DNA of 64,000 nucleotides from positions 18,956 to 82,955 of the forward strand of contig JASANE010007192.1 in assembly GCA_030248225.1 (NCBI GenBank), in the 5' to 3' direction. A program made the position numbers and the translations under genes. Below are positions 1 through 10,466 of this stretch, one piece after another. The stretch is from Trileptium ribeirensis. Lineage: Eukaryota > Nematoda > Enoplea > Enoplida > Thoracostomopsidae. Below the pieces are notes generated by a model that worked only from the letters and a program-made list of their open reading frames with translations, made no database searches and was not told the DNA's origin. Numbering within the stretch: the stretch's first letter is position 1; every line of letters starts with the position of its first letter.

Positions 1-395
1 AACCGTATTTCAAATAACACGCGCCTTGCTGATCTATCCGGCAGCGGGAACGTTAACATAAGGAACCTAACTAGTGTAATTCTAAGTAACAGGATAAGGT
101 GATCAAATAAACATTCGAGTCGATCCGTCCGGCGGCTACGTACCAACCTCAAAAGAGGAAAGCATAAGGAAGTATTAGAGTTAATCTAAGGCAAAGGTTA
201 AGGTATTCAAGTAAACGTGCGGACCGATCTGTCCGGCGGTCTCGTACAGATCCCACAAGAGGACAACAATCACAAGTACTAGATTACTTATTCAGAATAA
301 TTATGCGCTCAAACTTGAGACTGAGGAATAAGCAAGGCTCACTCAGGTAAAGTCGAAGTGAAACAAATTGGAGTTACACCAAAACCTAACAGGGT
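1..395. repeat. Outer part of left inverted-arm region with CCGGC sub-repeats
   Basis: No gene seen. The stretch carries repeated sub-motifs built on a core like GATCTGTCCGGCGG (near 30, 122 and 222), each followed by a GTAC-containing stretch. Similar CCGGC/CAGCCAGCCGGGG motifs recur inside the arms at about 1345, 1545, 6533, 6645, 6722 and 6815, so this is probably part of the same element family. The window starts inside it, so its outer limit is unknown. Confidence 0.5.
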
Positions 396-1815
396 GTCTC
401 GACCGAGTGGCAAAATTTATCCGACATCAATAAGTTCCAAATGGTAGAAGTATCTATAGTGGAAAGGTATAAGTGGCTCAAAGTTATTTTGTGTTGTTTT
501 ATTGGGGTAGGGGTTGGATGGGGGATTTTTCATTATGTCGGCTGTCGGCATTAAAAAGGGGACGGGATTCGTCACCGAACTATTGCGAGGTTCGAGGTGT
601 GGCCAGTAGTGTGCCGGTGAGACGCTTGATATGGCACGCGTCTTTCTTTCGTGAGCGATACTGGTGCTCTATATTTTGCGTTGCAGCGTGATCTTGCTCG
701 GCTCTACGTGCTCCAGAAAGTTGGTCAACAGACACGGATGTAGAATGTTTATTTCCAATTATAAACTGTTAAGCACGATAACACCGTTGTCCACTTGTGC
801 ACTGCTTTTGACAACCGTGTCTGAATATATATTCTCCTCTGTGCTCCGTTTAAAAAGTCTCGGCACCGTTCTTTTGTATCGTATTTTAGCTCACACAGAC
901 TCACGCTAATTTATCGATACCGTTACTTGATCGCTTGTTATCAAAACGACAGTACTTTCCGTTAGTATTGAATTGCTTTCAGCTAACGGTTATACACCAC
1001 CGGTTTTCTTGCACAGTCTGACTTTATTATTGCACAGTCTGACGTTTCACTTTCGTTGTGCACTTTGACCACTGAGTTCGGTACTCTTGACAATCCCTAT
1101 CTAACACTTTAGTTCTTAAGGTAAGTTAAGGCTACCGTCTGCTTTACCTATCCCTTATACTTAAATTATCGAAATTATTGTTTAAGGGTTAGCGATAGTG
1201 ATTGGGGTTTAACTTTATCTGTTACGTTACTACGTTAGGGTTTTAACACAACACGCTCCCGGAAGGCGAGTGCACCATGCGATTATGTAATTACCTCAAC
1301 CTAAGCCTTAGATGTACGCTAATAGTGCCAGTTATATTACACAGGCCGGCACCGGACGGCTGTCAGACCACGTTATTAAAACTGTACAGTAGCGGTGGAC
1401 TACTATGCAGATGAAGTTTGCTCAGTGTATGCTCCCGCACGGATGACGATACTGGGATTTAGGTAAGATGCTCAAGTTTTTGGTCGTCCGAACCAGTCCC
1501 CTTACTCGCCCGGTCTACTCAAGAATAATGCTCCCACGCCGACGACACCGGGCGGCTGCCAGACGATGCAGTTACACTACTAATATTTTCGAGACCCACC
1601 TGCACTCTCGCCCTGATTACCACTCACTCGGCACAGAGGGGCCGAAATTTTTAAAGTATTAATAAACATAGTACGTTGCTATTTGTTTATCGCCCCTAGT
1701 AAGCCTTATTGCCACTGTTCACTATTTTTCTTGAGAAAAGCAATATTACTAAGTAAATAATAGCTGGGTAGGGTTACTTATTTGTGCCGCTGATCACAGT
1801 TCTTCCTTCGCCCTA
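396..1815 (+). repeat. Left arm of a long diverged inverted repeat
   Basis: This stretch matches the reverse complement of about 6238-7700 along most of its length: the GTGCCGGTGAGACGC region near 612 against the minus strand near 7400, and the CACTCTCGCCCTGATTACCA region near 1602 against 6460-6490. Identity by eye is roughly 75-85% with indels, so the pair is old. ORFs of 60-80 codons here are not conserved between arms and I treat the arm as non-coding. The LINE begins only about 35 bp beyond its inner edge. Confidence 0.7.
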
Positions 1816-1849
1816 GACCCTTTTTCACTCTGATCCGTAAAACGCGCAA

Positions 1850-2371
1850 ATGCACAAAGCTAACTTAATGGTGTTTCGTCTTGCTGATGACGGTAATGAC
1901 GCTGCCACTTTCGACGACCTAATGACAACAACTCGGACTACCAAAAGTGATTACAAAGTTGTTAGCATTACGCATGTCGGGAAACCAATAATTCCTGATG
2001 TAAGCATCCCCAATTCAGTAAGGAAGCATCGGCCGCTGAAGGTGGTATTGGAAACTACAGAACAAAAGCATCAAATCCTTCATAATTGTCACAACCTAGC
2101 CTTATGCACTGATGAGCGATTCTCTCATGTTAGCATCAAACCTGATTTGACTCCTATCCAGGGAGCAGCAGACCAAAAGTTGTATCTTGAGTTTAAAAGT
2201 CGTAAAGATAGTGGGGTAGCTGTAGTCTTATTTCGCGGCAAAATTATGTTGAAAAGTGAGCTACCGCGTCGACGTGGTGTTCAACAGCTCATTCTAAATG
2301 GGCAGCACTGCCATGTTGCACTGCCACAATCGACTGCCACACTAGGCCCAAACGCGTTGCAGGGTCAGTAG
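1850..2371 (+). pseudogene. LINE ORF1-like protein (CR1-type), relic
   Basis: The 173-codon frame reads like the C-terminal half of CR1/L2-type ORF1 proteins. It has an RRM-like segment with RPLKVVLE (residues about 61-68), a KHQILHN helix, then HVSIKPDLTPIQ (about 93-104), resembling the family pattern of RPLLV, a K-x-x-LL-x-NA helix and PDLT-x-x-Q. It ends with a basic segment before a stop. These proteins bind LINE RNA; that role is family knowledge and cannot be seen here. The N-terminal part normally expected is missing, and the arm border lies just upstream. The ORF2 relic follows on the same strand. Confidence 0.6.
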
Positions 2372-2513
2372 GTTCTCACCTGCTGACCGCTATTAACTCT
2401 TGTAACTTTGTACCGGTAAACACAATTACGAACATTGATGTCATTTCTGACACATGCACTAACAATTCAACATTATTTTCTTGTAATATAAATACTCTAA
2501 ATTATGTTGCATC

Positions 2514-2955
2514 CAGCGTTTTTTTTCAAATCTGACCCTGAGCAAAAAGTTGAGCATTTCTAAGGAAAGTTGAGCATTTCTAAGAGATATTGAGCATTTT
2601 GGAGTAACCCCAAAACTGCATGCTTTTAAATTATTAAATGTTTCAGCAACTATCGGTTTACTATCGCATTGATGTTACCTTGCTATGTAAAAAGAAAATT
2701 TTTGAAAATGTTATTTTAGTTTCAAACTTTCAAATAAAAATAGAGCTGAGAACAATTTTTTTCAAATATGATCCCGAAATTTTGGGCATTGAATAAACAA
2801 GAAATTTTAAGTGGTGACCAGAGAACAGTAGAGTAGACGATATATATTCTTAGGGTTAAATGACATTGAGCAAAAGGTTGAGCATTTCCAAGAAACCTTG
2901 AGCATTTCTAAGAAAATTTGAGCAAATGCTCAGTAAAATGCTCAAAAAAACCCTG
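2514..2955. mobile_element. hAT-like MITE with 8-bp target duplication
   Basis: A 442-bp insertion in the LINE endonuclease. It is flanked by identical 8-bp GTTGCATC copies (2506-2513 and 2956-2963). Its ends are CAGCGTTTTTTT and the complement of CAGGGTTTTTTT, a short imperfect terminal inverted repeat. TTGAGCATTTCTAAG-like sub-repeats lie near both ends in inverted orientation. There is no coding capacity. An 8-bp duplication with CAGGG-type ends is the hAT hallmark. Removing it rejoins the LINE reading frame around NYVASIRNP. Confidence 0.85.
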
Positions 2956-3286
2956 GTTGCATCCATCAGAAATCCAACCATTATAATGGTGACAGAGACG
3001 TGGTGCCGTGACTTGATCCTAGATTCTGAAATAGCTCTACCTCATTACGTATTATATAGACCTGACAGGCCTACCCGAGCTGGAGGAGTTATATGTAAGA
3101 GACAATGTCCAGTCGCGGCAATCATGTTTTGATAACTCGTCATATCCTGACTGTGTCTGTTGTGAACTATTTACCCCAATAATCCTGTACTTATTCTACT
3201 ATTTTGTGCATACCGTTTACCTCACAACACATTAGATCTCAACCAGCGTCTCAATTTGATTACATCATCAAGTAGACTATATCCAC

Positions 3287-4446
3287 CAGGCAGTAACCGG
3301 AATTCCGGTTCCGGCGAAAATCGTGTTCCGGTTGCGGTTCCGGCAAAGGGCAAAAACCATACCGGAACCGGAATTCCGGTTTAAAAATTTTGTTTGAAAT
3401 TTTTCACGTTTTTTGCTTCATCCGTGATCCAAACATATGAAATATATATTATACAATGATCATGCTCCAATACAAACAAGCAAAGAAACGATTAACCAAT
3501 TTGCCGTGTGAAATGTAAGTAGGGCACATTATTTGAGCAGGAATTTTTCATAATAACATGCAGGAGTTTGTTAAATCAAAGCCAGGTCGATGCTTGTAGC
3601 AGCTATTTTACACATCCAGAAGTCTGTGGGATACGTTTAAATTAAACCGGTCCAACTCGGTAACAGAGTATGGCTTACGCAGAAGTACTTAGGGTATGCT
3701 TGGCTAACATAAATTGCGTCAAGCACACGCCAGTGCGCTTGTAAACTTGGTAAATCAGTCTAAATTGAAGTAAGCTAACGTTATCCGCAATGTAGCTGGA
3801 AACTGCTTTCTTGGCAATAAACTGTATTTATTGAAACTGTGCGAGCAGCACCACAGTGTGCCTCATTTATAGCATTCTGATTAGAAAGTTATCATCATTA
3901 TGATCTAACTGACGGGCACTGTTTGTCCAACGCAAGCCTAAACAGTGTCTCTGACCAATGATCAGAAAATTACCTTCTATCTATTATTTTCTCTTAGAAT
4001 CATACAAACCAATAATTTTAAGTATCCTACAGAAGAACATACAAGAAACGTGTGTGTAGTAAAGGGAGGCGAGTGGAGACAGAGCGAAAGTGTGTATTCT
4101 ACGCTCCAAGCTTTGTAAGCACATTCGATTTGACGCAGTATACGCAATGTTGTATTCTGGAAGACATTTTCTGCTCTGAATGTCCAAAAACCGACATATT
4201 TGATCGATAAATAAACATTATTAGTTTCTTCAGTCTCTTTAAAGGTTCAGAAAGGCAATAATAACATCGCAATACATTAAGTTTAATGTAAAAGTTATTT
4301 TTAATGCATTTTAAATCCACTATACCTTCATTTCTTCCATCATCTGTTTTACTATATATAAATTTCGAAGATCAGGTTCCGGATCCGGTTTAAATGGACG
4401 GTTCCCGTTGCTGGTTTCGGTATATTTCGGTTCGGGTTATTCCCTG
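3287..4446 (+). mobile_element. hAT-like non-autonomous element, copy 1 (CCGGAACC ends)
   Basis: A 1160-bp insertion in the LINE endonuclease. The near-identical 8-bp flanks are ATATCCAC (3279-3286) and GTATCCAC (4447-4454). The ends are CAGGCAGTAACCGGAA and TTATTCCCTG, matching the inverted ends of copy 2 at 24485-26084. CCGGAATTCCGG/CCGGTTCCGG sub-repeats sit within about 100 bp of both ends. It is collinear, inverted, with copy 2 throughout, including the segment near 3580-4320, and encodes no transposase. It preserves the empty site of the Helitron-like insert found in copy 2 (between 3448 and 3449). Confidence 0.85.
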
Positions 4447-5933
4447 GTATCCACGTATGATATTGGGTGGAGATTTGAACTACAAGGAGATTGATTGGAT
4501 CAAGATGACATGGCCTTCTTTTTGCGATAACATTATGGACTATATCTTCCATTGTAACTTCATACAATATGTTCATGAACCTGCCCGTGGAATCAATATT
4601 CTTGACCTGCTTTTCTGTAATGATGGTAGCCTCATTGGTAATATCACTATAAAGGAGCCTATTGGTCTGACAGACCATAACACCGTGTGCTTTGAAATAC
4701 AAGCTTTGTTTACCAATAATCACCGGGTTGGTGGCTATTGTTGGATCCGTTGCAACTGGATCGCCATGTGTAATTACTTGTCACAAAATCTTGTTGGATA
4801 TGTACTGTTGGAACTGTTGAGAGCGATTGGCTCTTCTCAAAACGTTGATACACCAGGCGATAGTCATGTTTTGCCCAAAACGACGACAAACGTCTCAGCC
4901 TCTTCGACATGTGTGGGCAGATTATAGAGCAAGGTTGGCTATTAAACGGCAGAGAAACGCTCATCGCGCTTTTACCGGAAATCAGAATGCTACAACATGG
5001 GCTAGGTATCGTCAAATTACTCGTCTGTGCGACCATGAGATTCAGAAGAGCCGTCAACGATAACAACAAAAACTAGCAAACAAGCTTAGTGTTAACCCCA
5101 AAGCTTTTTGGGATTACACTAAAACGAAGTTAAACATTCATCCTTTGCCTGGTCCGTTGACCGATGACAATGGGAACATAATCGACGACAGTACTGAGAC
5201 GGCAAATACTTGTAACCGACATTTCGCTGAGGTTTTTAACATCACACCTTATGAGAATCAAGTGCTACCTCCCAAAACAGATGTCGTGGTTGATGATATA
5301 TACTTCTCGGTGGATAATATATACAGTATTCTAGTAAGCTTGAAAACAACGTCATCGCCAGGTCCTTATGGGATACCAAATCGACTGTTGGTAAAATGTA
5401 CTGCCGTATTGGCTGATCCTTTGTGTAAACTGTTTCGCACTTCCCTTGATCATGGAGCATCGCCTGGCGAATGGTTAACAGCTAATGTAGTCCATATTCA
5501 CAAGAAAGGAGCGCGCCACAGCCCCAATGATTATCGGCCTATTAATTTAACCTCTGCTTGTTGCAAGGTGTTTGAAAAAATTATCCAGTCTACTATATTT
5601 CAATACATTGATCATAATCGACTAATATTCTCTACTCAATATGGATTTGTCAAAGGCAAAACAACGGTACTCGAATTACTTGATTTTCTCAGCTTTGTCA
5701 CTTCCTGTGTCGATTCGGGTGACTCAATCAATATGTGCTACTTTGATATACGCAAAGCCTTTGACTCTGTAATTTACCAACTACTACTTGATACGCTGCG
5801 TAGCTATGGTATAGTCGGACTTTTGCACCATTGGCTGTCTGTCTACTTAACTGGGCGAGCTCAACGAGTAACAATGTATGGTATACTTTCTGAATTTTGT
5901 TTTAGTTTAATTAATCGTTTAGTCTTGATCTAG

Positions 5934-6237
5934 TATTTGCGGAAGTCGGTTGGAAATTGTCTGTATTACTTCAGCGTGTTTTCTTTTAAATAATGTTTTA
6001 ACTTAAAGATTACCAAGCGAAATATTTTGCCTGTGACACGTATTCAATATGTCGACGGATTTATATACTTAGAAGGAGTTTTATGTGAAACGCAACCGAT
6101 GAGGAACGGCTTGGCCTAGCGCCTGGTAGAATTAGTCTAATATCTAAAACTGGAACGTATAGCAACTATGTTCAAAGGATTGCGCTAGGATACGTTTTAA
6201 TTTACTTTTTGTATACAAGGGTGCAAAGAATTGCTCG
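5934..6237 (+). pseudogene. Possible remnant of the LINE thumb/C-terminal region
   Basis: Frame-shifted translation gives scattered pieces (for example TYSNYVQRIALGYVLIYFLYTR, from about 6158) that resemble the post-RT segment of CR1-like LINEs, which usually follows motif E. Several stops intervene. It lies between the RT relic and the inner edge of the right arm. I am unsure: it could be unrelated intergenic DNA. Confidence 0.3.
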
Positions 6238-7700
6238 TAAGGGCTTGACGCTTGTTGTTATTGTATTGGAACTGTGAGTGCTTTATGGTATAGAGCCTTA
6301 GTGCGGCGGAATACACAAATACGTATACTTATTCACCATACTAGATACCTAGTAATATTAACCTTCCCAGTAAAATAAGTGGCAATAAGGATCTTACTAA
6401 GGGCGATAGAGTAGTTAATTAAGGCTTAGTAATATTGTAAAAATTTCGGCCCTTGTGTCGAGTGAGTGGTAACCAGGGCGAGAGTGCAGGTGGGACTCGA
6501 ATAAATTTGTAGTGCTACTTGTGAAGTCTGGCAGCCAGCCGGTGTCGGCGGAGCAAGTAGTACTATTCTTGAGAGGACCGGCAGAGTAAGGGGTTGGCTT
6601 CAAGTTACCACAATCTCCAGTGCTCTATACCCAACATCCAGCCGGCGGGGACCTAGGGATTGAGTAAATTTCAACTGAACAGTAGTGGACTGCTACTGTT
6701 CGGTTTTAATAACGTGGTCTGACAGCCAGCCGGGGTCAGCCTACTTAACATAATTGGCACTATTATCGTAAATCTAAGGCTTAGGTTAAGGTAATCAAAT
6801 ACTCGTGCAGTTGCCAGCCAGCCGGGGACACTGTACCAACGCACAAGGGCTTTAATAAAGTAACCGATAACCTAATTAATAATCACTATCGCTCAGTCGT
6901 AACCCTTAAACAGTAGTTGTGATAATTTAAGGCTAAGAACTTAGGCCCAAGTGCTAGGCAATTCAACCTAACGTAAATCTAATGTAATAATTAGGATCGT
7001 TGATAAAAATGTGAACCAGTTGCCGAAGTGCGCAAGTACATAAAAGTCAGACTGTGCTAAAATTATATGCAAGGGTGTCCAAGAATCAGAAGGTCAGACG
7101 CTACGGAGGTTATACGTCATACTGTGCATAAATCTAGCGTCAGACGGTGCGAGTATTACCGGTGACAGGCAGGCGCAAATAAAAATCAAACGGTACTAAA
7201 TAGTGCCGCGCTTTTCATTTCGAGAACCGATAGTGCTTTAATGTTTTATCATATTTCGGAATAAACATTCCACATTTGTGTTTGTTGCTCCAGTGTCTAG
7301 AAGTCGAGCAAGGATCACGCCGCTTTGCAAAATATAGGGCACGAGTGTCGCTCACGAAAAGAAAGACGTGCGCCATAGAAAGCATCTCACCGGCATATTA
7401 CTGTTCACACCTCGAACCGCACACTCTTCGGTAACGAATCCCGTCCCCATCTTAGTACCGATAGCCGACATAAGAAATTCCTCTCCAACCCCTCCTCCAA
7501 AAAACCACATAAAATAACAATGTCGAATACACATATTTATGGATAGTCGTGAAGTCGAGCAGGGATAGCTTAGTCGGTAGAGTTCCTTCATGCGGATCCA
7601 AAGCGAGAGGTTGGGTTCGAATCCCACTCCTTCTCAACCTTTTATACAAACGTTTTTTGAAATCCCTTCGTCGTCAAGACTCTGCCACTCGGCTTAAATG
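6238..7700 (-). repeat. Right arm of the long diverged inverted repeat
   Basis: Reverse-complement partner of 396-1815. The match begins near 6240 and is clear through 6415-6600, 6700-6760 and 7240-7550, then becomes patchy to about 7700 (GCCACTCGGC at 7687 against CCGAGTGGC near 401). It includes CAGCCAGCCGGGG sub-repeats. A tRNA-like segment (7559-7634) lies in this arm but not in the left arm. No coding capacity seen. Confidence 0.7.
7559..7634 (+). repeat. tRNA-like sequence (pol III boxes A and B), probably SINE head or tRNA relic
   Basis: Contains a perfect box A (TAGCTTAGTCGG, 7566-7577) and box B (GGTTCGAATCC, about 7614-7624). The acceptor-like ends GCAGGGA and TCCTTCT pair at most positions and the T-stem pairs at four of five. 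The region between the D and T arms is about 4 nt too long and forms no proper anticodon stem, so it is not a working tRNA. No poly-T terminator directly follows. Confidence 0.55.
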
Positions 7701-7884
7701 AAAAATGTGTTATATAAGAGAGGGAGTGGTGAAAATACGTACAAACGGCCCTAGGTTATGGCAAAGACTAGCAAGATAAATGTCTAAAGTTCGAAATAGA
7801 GTCGAAAAGCTGTTAGTTTCGAAGATCGAAATGAAGTATATATATTGGAATGATTTTAAATCGTACTAGAATATTGCAGTGTCA
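7701..7884. other. No gene seen
   Basis: AT-rich unique-looking sequence between the arm end and the tandem repeat. No ORF or motif of note. Confidence 0.5.
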
Positions 7885-8241
7885 CCTAAAATATTACCTT
7901 ACAGCAATTTCTTCAACGGTGCAACCTTGTTTTTAACACCAGTTTTCTAAACTAACCGGATTACAAATCGCGATATTTTCAAAACCCGTAGTAGCAATTT
8001 GTCACCAGAAAATTTTATGAATTCCAAATCTCTCAAAAATGAAGAATTTTGACTAAAACCTAAAATATTACCTTACTTCAATTTCTCAACGGTGCAGCCT
8101 TGCTTTTAACACCAGTTTTCTAAAATACCGGATTACAAATCGCGATATTTTCAAAACCCGTAGTAGCAATTCGTCTGCTAAATCACCAGAAAATTTTATG
8201 AATTCCAAATCTCTCAAAAATGAATAATTTTGACTAAAACC
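7885..8241. repeat. Two tandem copies of a ~174-bp unit
   Basis: The unit starts with CCTAAAATATTACCTTAC at 7885 and again at 8059. Both copies share the TTTTAACACCAGTTTTCTAAA, CAAATCGCGATATTTTCAAAA and GAATTCCAAATCTCTCAAAA blocks. The second copy has a small extra segment (TGCTAAATCA near 8177). No ORF. Confidence 0.85.
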
Positions 8242-8821
8242 TTAGTCGAAATGTCAGAAATTTGCTAGAAGGAGAGATGTCCAACAATTGACACGAACTA
8301 TTCTGTAATACTTTTTGTTTTGTCTCCGAGATTTCTCACTTATATAGACTGGATTGAGTCTGTCCAGCGTTACTATACACGACGAGCATCTCACCGTATA
8401 GGCCTGCCAAGGATGAATTATTTAAATAGGTCTTGCCTTTCAGTCTTAAACCGTTTGAAACTCGTAGACATATTTCCGATTTGACTATTTCTTTAAGATA
8501 GTTTACAATGAAATGGGTGTACCATTTGCTCATCGGTAATGCTCACCAGCCCGGCCCACCGCCATGGGAACGTTGGCGAAATAGACAGCTCTCTTATAGG
8601 CCAGGGTCGTGCCGTTTCCTTCATAGCTGCAGTTCCAGTTCGATCGTGAATGGCTGAAAGAGAAACAAGCGACAGGCAGACCCGGTATCATAGGCGGCGG
8701 ATGACTTTTTCACTCTTACGTCCGTCCCGCATACTAGTGGTCATGTGGTAAAGCTTTTGAGTATAGAGCGACAAAAATGGAAATATTTGTTCACAAACAG
8801 ATTTGTTCCGTCAACTTTAAC
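8242..8821. other. No gene seen
   Basis: Short non-conserved ORFs only (one of 65 codons on the minus strand at 8336-8533, unrecognised). No repeat structure noticed. Confidence 0.5.
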
Positions 8822-9080
8822 ATATTTCTGTAGAGCTATTCATCCTCAATATAGCTGCAAATATTGTGCTGCTTTTGCCATTATTTTGCTGCAGGGCTGG
8901 GCCAAAAAGGGTTTTGAAATGGGTGATGGCACACAAAACACGAAAATAGTAATATCTATTTAGGCGCTAGAGATATATTGGTGTTTTTGGATTCATTCTG
9001 TACAGCAATTCATCCTCAATATAGTTGCAAATTGTGTGCTGTTATTACAATTACTTTGCTGCAGGATTGTGTTAAAATGC
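8822..9080. repeat. Two degenerate direct copies of a ~172-bp unit
   Basis: The segment TTCATCCTCAATATAG-TGCAAAT followed by TTTGCTGCAG occurs near 8838-8895 and again near 9009-9065. The copies are roughly 80% similar by eye, and the period is close to that of the unrelated 174-bp repeat just upstream. Confidence 0.7.
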
Positions 9081-9627
9081 TGTTCGCGAAAAAAAATAAA
9101 ATTATCATTTTCGTTTTTTATTTTTATGCATAAGAAAGAGTAAGCGTGTAACATTCCTATATGATATCAATCGCATTTTTTCGCTAAATTCCCACTTCTA
9201 GAATCGCTTATGTAGTTTCTGACAAAATGTTCGAAAATTGGTATTGTAGGATGCACTGTAGAAGTTGACGAAGTAGTAACTGGTTTTGATTCCCTTTTTG
9301 TCGCTCCTCGCGTTTTTTTGCAAATATTAGCTGCTTGTCGGGAGCCTTTCGTGCGACGCTATTCGGCGTTTTTTCTTTCGAATAGAGCCAGAGGTGGCTG
9401 CTAAAAACTTACTCTTTTACAGCAGATGTGCGCGTAAACAGCTCCCGACGCTTTGAGCTCTCAGATCCAGAAGAGCCAGTCATAACAGTGCTTTGCTCGG
9501 GCTAAGGCGCTGTCCAGACCGGTATCCACTGCAATTTCCATGTCGCCACTAAGCCAGGTGCCGGTTGCTCGTACAGAAAAACAGGAGCTGTCGTTGACCT
9601 ATAGAGTTGCAAAAGTTAAAAATTAAT

Positions 9628-9846
9628 ACCCGGAGCCGGACCCGGAATTTTTGGAAAGAAATACCCGGACCCGGACCCGGACCCGGAATTTTTGGAAAGA
9701 AATACCCGGACCCGGAATTTTTGGAAAGAAATACCCGGACCCGGACCCGGAATTTTTGGAAAGAAATACCCGGACCCGGACCCGGAATTTGTTGGAGGCA
9801 AATACCCGGACCCGGAATTTTGAAACAAAAATACCCGGAATACCCA
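9628..9846. repeat. CCGGACCC minisatellite array, left block
   Basis: About six repeats of a unit made of two to four CCCGGA triplet pairs followed by ATTTTTGGAAAGAAATA. Units are about 27-39 bp because the GGACCC count varies. The high C/G repeats give long open frames on several strands, but no conserved protein. Confidence 0.85.
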
Positions 9847-10326
9847 GAATTTGACGAGAGAATAAAAATTGTAAGGGGGTAAAATAGCCAGGGCCATAAT
9901 GTCGAAACAATGGAGAAGATGCGCACCTACTAGAGGCGAGAATACTGAAATTCCTAGGCTCGCTTCTAAAATAGAAATATACTCGCTTGTTTACATATCT
10001 TTGCAAGGCGTTAACAACGTACGAACTGTCACAAGGTTTTTCAGTCTCGGTTTCTAAACCATGCGTTGTTACTCTCGTGCTATACGTCGTATATATAGTA
10101 CTTAGGTACAAAACATTCGGAGTCGATTGCCAGCCCTAACCACCTTATTTTTGACCTTAGCTTTTTGCACAAAAGAACGCAATTATTGCTACACGCTAAC
10201 GAACGCGATCAGGTATAAACGCAATATCAAGAAACGAATGCTGTTTCATTTCAACGCTTTACATGATCCAACGCCCTTGCTCAATGCGTATATATGGCAA
10301 CAGCAACACTGTTGAACTTTGGTCCG

Positions 10327-10466
10327 GGTATTTTTACAATTCCCGGACCCGGACCCGGAATTTTCTTTGGAAGAATACCCGGACCCGGACCCGGAATTTG
10401 TTGGAGGTAAATACCCGGACCCGGACCCGGATTTTTCTTCGAAAAATACCCGGATCCGGACCCGGC
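10327..10466. repeat. CCGGACCC minisatellite array, right block
   Basis: About four units of the same repeat as at 9628-9846 and in the same orientation (so the two blocks are direct, unlike the inverted termini). The A-rich linkers between the GGACCC runs vary. Confidence 0.85.

Larger units (their letters stand above)
2372..5933 (+). pseudogene. LINE ORF2 relic: endonuclease and reverse transcriptase, CR1-like
   Basis: This is a decayed non-LTR retrotransposon ORF2. The AP-endonuclease half starts near 2380 and is interrupted at 2514-2955. It resumes with the catalytic TETW motif (about 2994-3005), continues to about 3280, is interrupted again at 3287-4446, and resumes with GGDLNYKEIDW (from about 4465) and TDHN (about 4672), both endonuclease signatures. 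After a linker, the reverse transcriptase runs from about 5080 to 5933 with SSPGPYGIPNRLL, NDYRPINLTS, QYGFVKGKTT and the motif-A segment FDIRKAFDSV. The YADD motif is absent: homology breaks near 5875. Stops and frame changes make it non-functional. The interrupting elements are younger than the LINE. Confidence 0.85.

Noticed and set aside
7559..7634. Functional tRNA gene
   Set aside because: Good pol III boxes but no anticodon stem and an over-long central region; kept only as tRNA-like.
9549..10111. Several overlapping Pro/Gly- or Arg-Thr-rich ORFs on both strands
   Set aside because: They are translations of the CCGGACCC minisatellite in the hAT MITE, open in many frames at once; no start, splice or family support.
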